Part shown: positions 34,550-45,883 of the stretch, piece by piece | How positions within the stretch are numbered: position 1 is the stretch's first letter | Layout of the letters: each line of letters opens with the position of its first letter | Origin: Brassica napus | Taxonomy: Eukaryota > Streptophyta > Magnoliopsida > Brassicales > Brassicaceae | Direction: 5' to 3' | DNA: 64,000 nt | NCBI RefSeq assembly: GCF_020379485.1 | Contig: NC_063446.1 | Span: forward strand, 13,935,597-13,999,596 | Notes under the pieces: model-generated | The model's input: the letters and a program-made list of their open reading frames with translations, nothing else | Told to the model about the DNA's origin: nothing | Databases searched by the model: none | Translations under genes and position numbers: made by a program

Positions 34550-35908
34550 CTAGGTAATAAATAACCTGCGCCTTGCGCGGAATGTAATTATTAGTTTCAT
34601 TATTTTTTAATAAGGAGACATCAATCTGTTTAATCTAGATATCAGTTCGGTTTTAAGTTTTTTTTGGTTTTTAATCTCCTAAAATATAACTATCATTTTA
34701 AATCAATATGTATTTGGTTTGTTCGGTTAAAATGTTTGATGTTTTTGCTTCTTTTTTTTTGTGATAATCAAAAATTACTATTATTTGTTTGTTTTCATGT
34801 TATGAATCTTAGATAGCCGTGATGTCGAACCAATGGTTTCATATTATAGTTTCTAAACGGATAATAGTTAAAAAAAAAGAAAAAAAATTATTAAGACAAA
34901 TCATTTTACTACAATTTGGTCGATAGTAAAAGAAGCATTAAGAAAAAGAATATTTTAACTTTCAAAAAAATTAGATATTTCAGTTATGGTAAATACTTAG
35001 TTATAAGGTGCTCACGTCAATGTGCACATGTATGTGTATGTAAAAGTATATAAATATGGTTGATAAATATATAAAGATACCATTAATTAATACTCCCTCC
35101 GTTTCTAAAAGATGTATGTTCTGAAAAAAAAAATTGTTTAAAAAAGATACATTTTTTACTTTTTCAATGTATGATTTTATGAAAAATTGTAAGTTTCAAA
35201 AAAATTAATGGTGTTTATTGAATTTCTATTGGCTAAAAATTATGAAAAATTATTATTCACAAAAAACAATGCATATTTAATGAGTTTTCTTAATATATGT
35301 GAAAAGTTTAGAATATGCACCTTTTAAAAACAGAGGGAGTATTAAATAACGTTTTTTCAAAATAATACATGAAAAATAAAATTCTTAAAATGAAATTATT
35401 TGAAAACAAAAATATTGTAAAATTTATATAAACTATAATATATAACTTATATATAATTCTTTATATACATATATATATATATATATCCATATAACGGATC
35501 AAATTGAATATCCATTCCTATAAATATTGATATTTGTGATTTGCTTTTTTTTTTTAAAGGATATTGCATTTTAGTATTTGATTTGCTTCATAGAGTAACG
35601 GATATCCGGATTTTTCGGTTCGAATCAAACGGATAACGAATCGAATCAAAATTTATGAATAATTTGTCCAGCTCTATTCGTAAACAGTAAAAATAGCGTA
35701 AAAAAAACCAAGCATATGTGTTTTATATTAAAAAAAACGTAAAGTACATAATGCGAACATATTTATGTAGAATTTGGCTGAAAAGCTCTCTACATGTGAC
35801 ATATGTCCATTTTAGTGTGAACGCATTTATTACTATGCTTCTACACGTGACATGTGTCTAGTTTAGCGTGAATTCATTTATTACAATGTTTCTCCTTTAA
35901 TATATAAT
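34550..35908 (-). mobile_element. Helitron, minus orientation, with nested Stowaway
   Basis: The 3' end on the minus strand has a hairpin CCGCGC/GCGCAG with loop AAG (34580-34566), a spacer, then CTAG (34553-34550) and T. The probable 5' end near 35908 reads TTATATATTAAAGGAGAAAC on the minus strand, like Brassicaceae Helitron starts, but the TC dinucleotide is degenerate. Two ~65-bp tandem copies of a CTACAYGTGACATRTGTC block lie at 35791-35890. A Stowaway (35093-35339) is nested inside. No Rep/helicase gene. Confidence 0.65.
35093..35339. mobile_element. Stowaway MITE, 247 bp, nested in a Helitron
   Basis: Termini CTCCCTCCGTTTCTAAAAGA and (reverse complement) CTCCCTCTGTTTTTAAAAGG, flanked by TA (35091-35092 and 35340-35341). 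Confidence 0.93.
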
Positions 35909-36099
35909 AAATTTTTACATGTTCCGAATTGCTGATGCATCAATAGCCTACACACCACCTATGTTGTTATAAGAAACGTAAGCGGTATTTGTTAAAATGC
36001 TTTCAAAGATTATGTTCCCATGTTGTGAATTATCTTTAGAGAGAAAATTTCACATGATATCAAACGTAATCTTTTGTTCTCTGTCTGATTGTTAGGTAT

Positions 36100-37684
36100 C
36101 TATCCTTAATAATCAATACCATTAAAAGGGGATCATTCCCATTTTTTACCCTTAATGAAATACTTAAGTTTTCCAATTTTGACCTTACTTTTATGAACAA
36201 ATTAAAATTATCATTAATGGCATTATTGTCATTCGAAATTTGGGTTTATCATTAAATTTAAATGGACTTTGATTTGGACGTATTAGTTTCACCGCCACTT
36301 TTAAAACAAGAGAATTATATACTTAAATGAAATCTACAATCGGGCTTAAATAATTAACTTCTTTGGGCTTATATAACTACAACAATATACTTAGATAAAA
36401 CCTAAATTCATGCTTAAGGATTATGATGTTACCTTGATTTACACGTACCTTTGATTTAAGCAAGCGAATATACTCCATTATTAATACCCGTTTATAATCT
36501 AAAACGAAGGTACACCCAGGATATTATTCCAAATTTATAATCAGAATATTCTTCTAACTCCACAATATTTGCGATATCAAACTGTTTTGGTAATCTGAGA
36601 AGCGTAGCCTATAAACTTTTGATAGCCAAATCTGTTAATTAATCAAATCAATACCATTAAAAGGGGATCATTCCCATTTTTTACCCTTAATGAAATACTT
36701 AAGTTTTCCAATTTTGACATTACTTTTATGAACAAATTAAAATTATCATTAATGGCATTATTGTCATTCGAAATTTGGGCTTATCATTAAATTTAAATGG
36801 ACTTTGATTTGGACGTATTAGTTTCACCGCCACTTTTAAAACAAGAGAATTATATACTTAAATGAAATCTACAATCGGGCTTAAATAATTAACTTCTTTG
36901 GGCTTATATAACTACAACAATATACTTAGATAAAACCTAAATTCATGCTTAAGGATTATGATGTTACCTTGATTTACACGTACCTTTGATTTAAGCAAGC
37001 GAATATACCCCATTATTAATACCCGTTTATAATCTAAAACGAAGGTACACCCAGGATATTATTCCAAATTTATAATCAGAATATTCTTCTAACTCCACAA
37101 TATTTGCGATATCAAACTGTTTTGGTAATCTGAGAAGCGTAGCCTATAAACTTTTGATAGCCAAATATGTTAATTAATCAAATGGGTTATGTTTATTTAT
37201 AATCCATTTCATAGCCTATAAACATTTTTGATAATAACAAATAAATTAAAATCTCCAATAATTTAAAAAGTAATATTAGATATTGAAATTTTCTAACTAA
37301 ATGATTTTAAGACTTTATCATAAAACTAAAAAAAAATTGGACAGCTTTATATGTCTAAAAATACAACCATTCTTTAACTTATTTACAAACATAAAACGGT
37401 TGTGTGAGACATTTTAAAAAACACAATTTCTTCATACTGTACAAACTATAAAGTTTCTTATTCTATATAATCAAATCATATGACTTATATTTAATTTATA
37501 GAAATATTCAACTATTCATATATCTACCATTTTTATATAACTAAGTAACAAATAACTGACCCGCATAATTGAAAATTGATCATGTGACATTTTATATAAT
37601 CAAAATAAAAGATTTATCGATCTATTTGTTGATAAAACAACAAAAATAGAACCCGCGCTTTTTAAGCGCGGGTCAAAAATCTAG
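36100..37684 (+). mobile_element. Non-autonomous Helitron, 1585 bp
   Basis: The 5' end TCTATCCTTAATAATC follows an A at 36099. The 3' end has a perfect 10-bp hairpin ACCCGCGCTT/AAGCGCGGGT with loop TTT (37651-37673), a 7-nt spacer, CTAG (37681-37684) and T. It therefore sits between A and T without a target duplication, as Helitrons do. Inside is a 534-bp near-identical tandem duplication. No coding sequence. Confidence 0.9.
36113..37180. repeat. 534-bp tandem duplication inside a Helitron
   Basis: Copy A is 36113-36646 and copy B is 36647-37180. By eye only about four substitutions separate them (for example GACCTTACT versus GACATTACT, TATACTCC versus TATACCCC), so the duplication is recent. 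Confidence 0.92.
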
Positions 37685-37799
37685 TCTTCTTTTATAGAAT
37701 CATTCTTCAGTAAATTTAACTGTTTTTCTCAGACGCTATAAGTATTTACGCAGTTATGGTCCCAAAAGCTCCGAGTTAAAGAGATTTTGGCAAGGACGG

Positions 37800-38481
37800 C
37801 GACTCTGGTTGACCTGTGCAAGCGGGAAGCTCGACGAGTCTCCCTAAATTACTGAACTCGAACTCGGTATTTAGATCAGTTTCGGCTTCGCCGGGAGCTA
37901 CTCTGATCTCCGCCACGTTGGGCGTCAAAACTTTTCACACGGCCACGTTAAGCGAAATAATGACTGCTTCTTCGTGTAATTTTTCTTCTACGAATACGAC
38001 TTCCCGAGTGCTAACTGTCTCATCCATGGCTCCAAGCCTCCAAACACATTGTCATTGTGTGACTGCATTGGTATAAACTTTTATGACAGCAATACATAGA
38101 GCTATTAGGCAACAGCTGAGAGCAGCATGCTACGAGGTCCGTGAGGTTCGTCCTGGAGCTCATTATTCCATGGTTACTATAAATAATGGAACAGCGGTTT
38201 CAACTTGCCTGCATCCCTTATGATTCACACTGTTGGACCCATCTATGACGCATGTGTGTCAACCCTAAAGAACCCCTCGCAAATTCTTACAGTTGCAGGT
38301 AAGCAGTTTCTCTTGTTCTACCCTAAACATAATAGTTCATCTCTCCCTTTGTTACATAAACACTCTGAGAGTGGCAAAGGAAAACAACATCAAGAACGAT
38401 GCATTAACTACCATATCTTGTGTTACAAGTAAAGTTGTCACAGCCAGAGACATAAGTCGCTCAAACTCCTTCCCTATTTAG
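37800..38481 (+). pseudogene. Macro-domain (Appr-1"-p processing) pseudogene
   Basis: Fragments of an ADP-ribose-binding macro-domain protein in changing frames: an N-terminal leader frame (37816-38076, ending in MAPSLQTHCH), then AIHRAIRQQLRAACYEVREVRPG (~38096-38155), then MIHTVGPIYDACVSTLKNPS (~38220-38280). After an intron-like gap comes LRVAKENNIKNDALTTISCV (~38358-38420). The ADP-ribose-binding N-terminal part (NPANE-type loop and following glycines) is missing, and frameshifts and stops separate the pieces. It resembles At2g40600, which in Arabidopsis lies beside EXPA8; here it is about 25 kb from EXPA8, directly next to a Helitron 3' end. Confidence 0.8.
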
Positions 38482-38573
38482 ATTTTCTTTTAGAATATGA
38501 TATGCCACAAGACTATTTAAACATTTTTGTAATGAACAGAGACTTGACATATGACAGTTCTTGGAACCTTAGA

Positions 38574-38592
38574 GCATCCCCATTGGGGATGC
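38574..38592. other. Perfect 19-bp palindrome, possible MITE end remnant
   Basis: GCATCCCCATTGGGGATGC has 8-bp arms and loop ATT and is preceded by TTAGA. The arm matches a GAGCATCYCC Tourist-type terminus, so this may be two element ends fused head to head after internal deletion. Confidence 0.4.
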
Positions 38593-39689
38593 TGATTTGA
38601 GGTTTTTAACTATAAAAAATTAATATTTTAATGTGTTGTATTTAAATTTAATTGTTTTAGATAATTATTGACTAATAAAATAGAAATATGTGTCATCAAA
38701 TTTTTTTAACAGCATATGAAAATATTGGTTCAGAGAACCTTAGCCCTCTTTCCTACTTTTCAATATTTTTTTTAGGTTAGATATTTTTTGAGAAAATTAG
38801 GAGCAATAACCATAAAAAAAAAAAATTAAGAAAGTAACCATATGAGACTAATGGTTAGAATATAGCATATATAATATGTATTAATTCTATTAATCCATAA
38901 AAACTCACACGCACATATTTCTGTTCTTTTCCTTTGCAGCTTATATGATTTTTTTCTCATCCATAACTCAGTACATGTATTATATCCTAAAGTTCTTGAC
39001 TAACGATGAAATTGTATTAATTGAAAGAAAGGTGTTAATGATCAATATCTGACAAAAAAAATAATTGTGACATAAAATGAAAAGATTCAAATTGTGGTAA
39101 ATAGACCAAAGATCGAAAGAGAAAATTAGAAAAAATAGACATTGAACTGTAGAAGATGATGAACAGTGCTACATATATTAAATAGTCTATTCTATATTTT
39201 TCAATTTGTACAAATAGAATAGAAATCAGTTTTCGTGTAATATAAAATTGTAAATAATTAAATATTTTGATATGAATTACTTTGTCTAGTGTTATCTAAA
39301 CACAAAACCTGACATCTTGTACGCCCACATTTTTCATAGTTTCTTTTTATTATACACAACAACAATCAATATGCAAACATGTATAAAATACACTAACATA
39401 CTATTCTATGTTATTGTTACGGTGTAGTATGCAATTGTCATTTTCCCTCTTCACTCCTCACTTTCTTCCATCTCCTCGTTCTCTTCCTCACTCCTCCTCA
39501 CTCGTTGGTTCTCATTTTTATTCCTTATTTTCACTTTTTACTTTCAGATTCACTATAAATTGATTGTTTTCTACTGTATATTTAATAAATATAATATATT
39601 ATAATATGTAAATTGTGCTTTAACACATGCTTAGTTCTCACTTTCCTCTCCCTCTTCACCCTTTACTCTTCCTCTTCTTTACTTTTCAC
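38593..39689. other. Intergenic, AT- and pyrimidine-rich
   Basis: No gene. A CTCCTCACTC-rich stretch at 39440-39690 resembles that at 40420-40960, on the far side of the hAT-like insertion. Confidence 0.5.
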
Positions 39690-40405
39690 CTAGGTTGCAT
39701 GGAAACGAAACGAGGAAACGTGATTTTTGATTTTTTTTGTTTGTTTTGAAAACGCTTTAGAAACGTCTATAAATATATATATATATATATATATATAATA
39801 TAACTGATTAATATTTGTATTTATTTTTATTATGTTTAGTATGTCATAGAATACAAATAAACAAATAGTCATTATATTTAATCATACTAAAATAAAATAA
39901 GTCATCATTAAACATTAAAATCATATAAAAATCTAAAATAACAAAAACCATGTACTTAAATATTAAATAATTTAACTAAAATAAAAATCATAACAGCAAT
40001 TCATAACCAATTCGAAAAAGAAACGCGAGTTTCGAAAACAGAAACGCGAGTTTCCAAAACAGAAACGCGAGTTTCCAAAACAGAAACGCGAGTTTCCAAA
40101 ACAGAAACGCGAGTTTCCAAAACAGAAACGCGAGTTTCCAAAACAGAAACGCGAGTTTCCAAAACAGAAACGCGAGTTTCCAAAACAGAAACGCGAGTTT
40201 CCAAAACAGAAACGCGAGTTTCCAAAACAGAAACGCGAGTTTCCAAAACAGAAACGCGAGTTTCCAAAACAGAAATGCAAGTTTCCACCAAGTTTCCAAA
40301 CTGAAATTTTAAGTAACGAGTTTCCAATCCGTTTCCGTGAGTTTCAAAGAGATTTCGATTCCGAAACGTGAAACGGACCTTCAACCGAGTTTCCATGCAA
40401 CAAAG
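39690..40405. mobile_element. hAT-like non-autonomous element carrying a minisatellite, 716 bp
   Basis: Termini CTAGGTTGCATGGAAAC and (reverse complement) CTTTGTTGCATGGAAAC lie inside a perfect 8-bp target duplication CTTTTCAC (39682-39689 and 40406-40413). GAAAC/GTTTC motifs fill the subterminal regions and give rise to the internal 21-bp array. The 8-bp duplication fits hAT, though Mutator-like elements (usually 9 bp) cannot be fully excluded. No transposase. Confidence 0.88.
40019..40278. repeat. 21-bp minisatellite, about 12.5 copies
   Basis: Unit GAAACGCGAGTTTCCAAAACA, nearly identical in every copy. The unit contains a GAAAC...GTTTC inverted pair. Because 21 is divisible by 3, all three minus frames stay open across the array (143, 103 and 102 codons). 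These frames are artefacts, not genes. Confidence 0.97.
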
Positions 40406-42191
40406 CTTTTCACTCTTTACTTTCTTTTTCACTCCTCCTTCTATTCACTCCTCACTTCTCACCCCCTCCTCCTCCTTATTACCTCTCAGCTCCTCATTTT
40501 CTTTTCATTTCCATCAGTTTTAATTACAATTCTATCAACTCTTCCGCAAGTCATATATTGTTCTTTGTTCTTGATTTCTATTTTGCAGTTTTAGAGAACA
40601 TGAACAGTTCATGTTAAACTATACTATTTTGTTGTACTCTATTCTATTTGGTAATATAAAATAGAATGTTAATCCTCATGTTTCTCTTTTATTAATTCCG
40701 GTGACAACTCGCCCAACTCTTCTACCAATTATATCCCCTCTCTCCTTCTCATAATTCTTATCATTTACTTTTTAAAAAGATGAACAACTCACATTAAAAT
40801 GAAATGTTTGGTATTATTCTATTCTATTTAGAAAACATAGAATATAAATGTTCATCTTTCTTCTCTTTTTTTTTCCATCAATTTCGGTAACAACTTCACT
40901 AATTCCTCCTTCCCCTCTTTCTCTTCATCTTTTTCTTCATGTTCCTCTTCTTCCTCTTTCTTTTCTTTCTTCGGAGCCAACTATACCGCTCCTCGTGCAT
41001 GTGTTTTTCGGTGCTAACTCTCATACTCTTTGTATTTTTTTTTTCTCGCTGTGAGTAAAATTAGTTCTAGTGATTAGGTAAGAATTTCTAAAATGACAAA
41101 TCGAAAAAGACAAAAAAATAATGAAATACACGAATATTTTATTTTATACTACATATCTAATAAATATAGTATAGTATAATTAATATAATATATTTGTCAA
41201 ACGTTCATGCGCGACAGTGGAGAAAGTGGTTCATATTGTGTCAAATTGTCGCATTGAAAACTCTACTTTATTACAAACTACTATTCACTTAATATTTTTT
41301 TCAATATGGACATCCTACTAATTCACCCCTTTTTTTTAACTAAAATTAGGTTAGATATTATATTCATCTAGAATTTACCATTGGAGAAATGTTTATATGT
41401 CCACAATTATTATTTTTGTTACTAGAGAATCTTCAACTCCACTCTATTATTTTTACTAAAAATAAAGTAAAATAAAAAATTACTCAATCTTATTTTATTT
41501 TTCCACTACATAATAGATTAAAAATAAATTTACTACATAAATAAAATAATCTATTTATTTTTTGGAGCAAATTACATTCTGATTCGGTTATGTAGTAACT
41601 CTATTTGTTATATAGTTTTTATATTAGAGATGTTCTAAAATACCCTTCTGATTTTATTTTTTTGAAACACAAATACCCTTTTGATTAACTGCTATGATTA
41701 GTATACGAACGACCAAACAGTTAGCCAATGACATTAAACAGGTAGCTCTTTCTCTCGTCCATATTGTCCACACTTCCATAGATTCAACGCAGTAAAAGTT
41801 CAACCGTCGGCAGCCTAAACGACTTCGTTTTACTGATTTGGTCCCTGCGGGCACAAAAGCATGTCTTTTGGTAAAGCTAAAACAGTGGGGGGGGGGACTG
41901 CAATTCCCAATATCTTTCCGTTAGCCCCACAATCAACGGCCCAAATTGAGTAATCAGTCACTATTACCGACAGTGGCTAATCTAAACGACTAACCAATAA
42001 AAACTCGCGGTTGTGTTAGTGTGACTCGCTAACGAGAAAGCAGAATCATTTTTTTTTTTAAAAAGCTCTTTTTCTTTTTTTACCCTCCGCTTTTTTTGCT
42101 TTTGTTTTGCTGTTATTCACAATAGCCATGATCACTGAGAAAGTGCTTCTCTTTAAACTTAACAACTCATCTTCTCTCTATAACGGTGGAG
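40406..42191. other. Intergenic and WEB-gene promoter region
   Basis: Pyrimidine-rich tract (40420-41050) with imperfect duplication of a segment containing TATTCTATTTNG (about 40600-40700 and 40780-40880). It also holds a possible Tourist-like MITE (41425-41635; ends GAGAATCTTCAAC and, reverse complement, GAACATCTCTAAT) and a G10 run near 41888. No gene supported. Confidence 0.5.
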
Positions 42192-44224
42192 ATGTCAGAG
42201 GAGGAGCATCAGAGTTGTGTCCATGATGTCATGAATATTCAAACCAAGTCCGAGAATTTCGACCCGGCTGGTGTTTCTCATGCACCCGGGATAAGGAAAG
42301 TGAGTTCCAGAGCTGAGATTGATACTTCTCCTCCATTCGGCTCGGTTCAGGAGGCAGTGACTTGGTTCGGTGGTCGTGGCTATTGGGTTCCTTTCAAGCT
42401 TCAAGACAATTACGTAAGTATTCTTCTTTCTATGTTTTCTTGTAATATCCCATCTCCTCAAGTTCACCACAAACCAGATTGATACGATCTGCATTATATA
42501 CTTAAGAGTTGATGCTTTGATGGTGCCAAACTGTCCATTATTTCATGATTGCAGTCGAATTTTGTGACTGTAAAATTGAGTAGCATTTCATAATTTAAAC
42601 TATGTAAAAATTCAAAAAAAAAAAAAAACTATGTAAAAAATTCATAATTGACGTGAAATTGGGTTGTTTGGTTTCATATTTTAACCTTCTTCTTTTTTGG
42701 CTAAAACAAAGATGCTTGTTTTGTTTGATTTTTGAAAATTTGATAAGCTAATGTATTCGATTATTGTGCAATTGAGTAGCATTTCATCAGTGAAATTGAG
42801 TTTACTGAATTTTCATATTTTAACGTTTTAGAGTTTATAGAAAACATATATGTAGGTTGTGAAAATATGGTCTTTTTCAGATTTCTTTCATAACAAATAT
42901 TTTTTTTTTGGTTGTTTGAAGATTTAATAATCTAATGTATGTGATTGTTGTTTAAGAAGTTGGATTAGGTGCTAAGATATGAGTTATTTTATATGTTTTG
43001 GTTTTGTCAATTGTTCAGAATGGTGTGGGAGAATTTAATATAAAGAGGATGGAAGAGCATGCAGCAGAGCTAGAGAAGGATCTGATAGTGAAAGAGCTAG
43101 AAACTCTAGATGTTCTAGAAGCACTTGGATCAACTAAGATGATTGTTGAAGACTTGAAGCGGCAGCTTCATCAAGAATCCTTGAGATCAGCTGAGAATCT
43201 CAGTTCAGACATCAAAGAGATGAACAATGAGCATTGCAATCACAACCCCATATCATCTCCCGATCTGATCTTAATGGAACTGAAGCAAGCCAAGATAAAT
43301 CTTAGTAAAACCATGGATGATCTTGTGATGATCCAGTCCTCTGTTGAGTCTCTGAACAAGAAAATGAAGGAAGAGAAAGAGTTTCTTGACAAGACAAGAG
43401 AGAAGCTCACGTATGGGTTTGGAGGAGCGGTGTCTCTAGCTGAGGAGCTGAGTAGAGTTAGGGTGAAACCAGATGAAACACCAAGAGAACATGTGAAGAT
43501 GGTCGCTGAAACGGGTCTTAACCAACAGAACAAGAACTGTCTGAGAACTGCGGAGATGAGACTGGTTGCTGCTAGAAAAATGGAAGAAGCTGCAAGAGCT
43601 GCGGAAGCACTAGCCATTGCTGAGATAGCAATGTTATCATCATTACAATCAAACGATGAAAGCGAGTTTTTCTTTCCAGAGCCTCCAAGTTCTCCCTTAA
43701 CACCAAGAGGACTAAGGAATGTTACTGATAGCTCAAGAAGTGGGGTCTTGAAGAAGCTTGAGGAAGCTACACAAGGAGTTAAACAAAGTAAACAAGATCT
43801 AGAAGCTGCGTTAAACCGTGTAGAGATTGCTAACGTGAAGCAACTCGCAGCTGAAAACGCTTTCCGCGGGTGGACAAAACACACACCTACGAGTCAAACC
43901 CGACGCTCTTTTTTCAGACATCTGAATAGGCAGCATGAGCCAGTTCTAAAGTCTAATGTCTCGATGCGTGATGTTCTGAGGCGTAAGCAAGTTCCGAAGG
44001 AAGAGGTTGTTGTCTCCGAGAGGCAGAGTCTTGAAGGACAAAGGCGGAATGTGAATTTGAGTCAAATGCTGAGGGAGCTGAAGCATGATATTAAGTCTTC
44101 GGTACGAGGTGAGAAAGAGGAGGTACGTGAAGATAAACAGTTTGTCACGCAGAGGAGAAAGTTTGGGTTCATACACATTACGCTTCCCATGCAGAAACAG
44201 AGTAAGAAGAAAACTAGCGTTTAA
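42192..44224 (+). CDS. WEB family (DUF827) coiled-coil protein, At2g40480-like
   Basis: Two exons, 42192-42413 and 43019-44224, with a GT/AG intron of 605 bp and 475 residues. The first ATG is at 42192 (MSEEEHQSCVHDV). Exon 1 carries the conserved family head AEIDTSPPFGSVQEAVTWFGG. Exon 2 is a long charged coiled coil (EEHAAELEKDLIVKELETL to about residue 290, then KKLEEATQGVKQSKQDLEAAL) with a basic C-terminal tail (SKKKTSV). WEB1/PMI2 relatives help chloroplast photorelocation movement. The role of this paralogue is not established, so function is by family only. The frame has no lesions. Confidence 0.92.
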
Positions 44225-44471
44225 TAAGACTGCAACTTACAACTACTTCTAGTTTGTTCCTTTATGTGTTTGTTTGTAATTGGATTTTCATTTGGTATGT
44301 TGTGTTGTGATAGCTTTTATGTGTTTGTATTTATATTCATGAGAATAAATATACAACTAGTCATAAATAAAACATAAAGCTAGAGTCTAACCAAATCTTC
44401 AGAGGACAAGCTGATATGAAAAAGTAAAATTGATTTTGTAGAACAACAACAGATGTTTTTGTTTCAGGTGG

Positions 44472-44603
44472 GCATGATCGGCCCTAAGATTTTGGGGACT
44501 ATAGACGGTTTAAGAAGGATTTCTATAGTTTGGGGACTTAAGAAATTTTTTTACAAGCGACTAGTTCAATTGTTTTATCTGATTTGGCCCAGAACCGGCC
44601 CTG
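44472..44603. mobile_element. Small insertion in the HEME2 remnant
   Basis: About 132 bp between two CAGGTGG copies (44465-44471 and 44604-44610). The ends GCATGATCGGCCC and (reverse complement) CAGGGCCGGTTCTGGGCC both contain GGCC motifs. This suggests a tiny non-autonomous DNA element placed at the splice acceptor of a HEME2 exon. The termini are not cleanly inverted, so the call is tentative. Confidence 0.3.
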
Positions 44604-44606
44604 CAG

Positions 44607-45140
44607 GTGGACAACGAAGCTTCTGTTCTTGGTTTTGTTGGAGCTCCGTTCACTCTTTCCTCGTATGTTATTGAAGGTGGCTCATCTAAGAACTTCACAT
44701 AAATCAAAAGATTAGCTTTCTCTCAACCCAAGGTGTACTATTACTAACATTTTTACAAACTCAACAATTTGGTAAGAATCTCAGATGGTGAAAGTTTTTT
44801 TTTTCTTTCTTTACAGGTTCTACATGCGTTTTACTCCAGAAGTTCACAACCTCTATGATCACTACATACGCTACCAAGCAGATAATGGAGCTCAAGCTGT
44901 GCAAATCTTTGACTCATGGGCTACAGAGCTTAGCCCTGTAGATTTTGAGGAGTTTAGCTTACCTTACCTTAAACATATTGTGGAAGCTGTGAAACACAAA
45001 CTCACCCAAACATACCTCTAATACTGTACGCAAGTGGATCAGGAGGTCTACTAGAGAGACTGGCTCGGACCGGTGTAGATGTTGTGAGCTTGGACTGGAC
45101 TGTGAACATGGCTGAAGGAAGAAACATGCTAGGAAGATAA
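44607..45140 (+). pseudogene. HEME2: Uroporphyrinogen decarboxylase (HEME2) gene fragment
   Basis: Two adjacent exons of a uroporphyrinogen III decarboxylase gene (plastid haem/chlorophyll pathway, EC 4.1.1.37). The first encodes [20 protein letters not shown] and [10 protein letters not shown], followed by an in-frame TAA (44700-44702), then IKRLAFSQPK and a GT donor. The second begins after TTTACAG near 44818 and encodes [20 protein letters not shown] and [17 protein letters not shown] one-base frameshift near 45000 then leads to [19 protein letters not shown] and [15 protein letters not shown]. The N-terminal and C-terminal exons are missing. It matches At2g40490, the Arabidopsis neighbour of the WEB gene, so it is probably the decayed syntenic copy rather than a transposed piece. 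Confidence 0.93.
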
Positions 45141-45149
45141 ACCGTTCCA

Positions 45150-45883
45150 ATCATGATAAGTCGTTTATGATAACGGTGACATGAGCTGATTGTGTTTTGT
45201 TGGATACTAAATCGCCGAGGCTAAGAGATTGGAGATTATTGACTTGGTGAATTTCCAGAGCCTCATTGATAATTACACTGACTTATCATGATTGGAACGT
45301 TTTATAACCAATTATGATATGTTTATAAAATGTTCCAATCATGATAAGTCGCAAGAGCAATAAGAGGAATCTCTCTTAAACGCAACGAAAGTAATCGAAC
45401 TAGTCGCTTTGGTCAAAACATTATGGCCTTCTAATTATTTTTTTCTGAAAGATCAAGTGTTGGTTGTTCAAAAAAAAGATTAAGTGCTGATCGACAAGTT
45501 GTGGAAATGAAAGTGAATTTGCATTGCGACAAATGTATCATGAAACTGAAAGCCATTACAGAAATAGAAAGTAACAACGGTATGATCACAATTCTATAAA
45601 AATAAGTCAAAACTGAATTACGAACCAATTTTCCTTCTAAAATGATGGAATAAAGTAAAACTGAAAAAGATAAAAAAAATTATTCATGTACAAACATAGA
45701 CGTAAAAAAATTCTCATATAAAAAGTCTATTTGAATGTAAACTCTTAAAATATAAACATCTACTTTGAACTAAACATGTACAATATGTTCTCACAAATGT
45801 GTTCTTTCCCACAAAGAAAACATAACCTCTTAAATTTTTCAAAACTGTTTAGAACTTTTTGCATAGAAAGTTTAATAATACAA
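45150..45883. other. Intergenic, no supported gene
   Basis: A short GTTCCAATCATGATAAGTCG motif occurs twice on the plus strand (45145-45165 and 45334-45351) and once inverted near 45281-45300, a small palindromic repeat family. Otherwise AT-rich. Confidence 0.45.

Noticed and set aside
34203..35339. Possible regulatory CTCCCTCCGT motifs
   Set aside because: They are the terminal repeats of Stowaway MITEs, confirmed by TA duplications and matching opposite ends.
40019..40278. CRISPR-like array of regular repeats
   Set aside because: Contiguous minisatellite with no spacers, in a plant nuclear context.
39972..40432. Three overlapping minus-strand open frames of 102-143 codons
   Set aside because: They are produced by a 21-bp repeat whose length is a multiple of three, inside a hAT-like element.
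43240..43884. 214-codon frame on the minus strand
   Set aside because: Antisense shadow of WEB-gene exon 2, caused by its codon composition.
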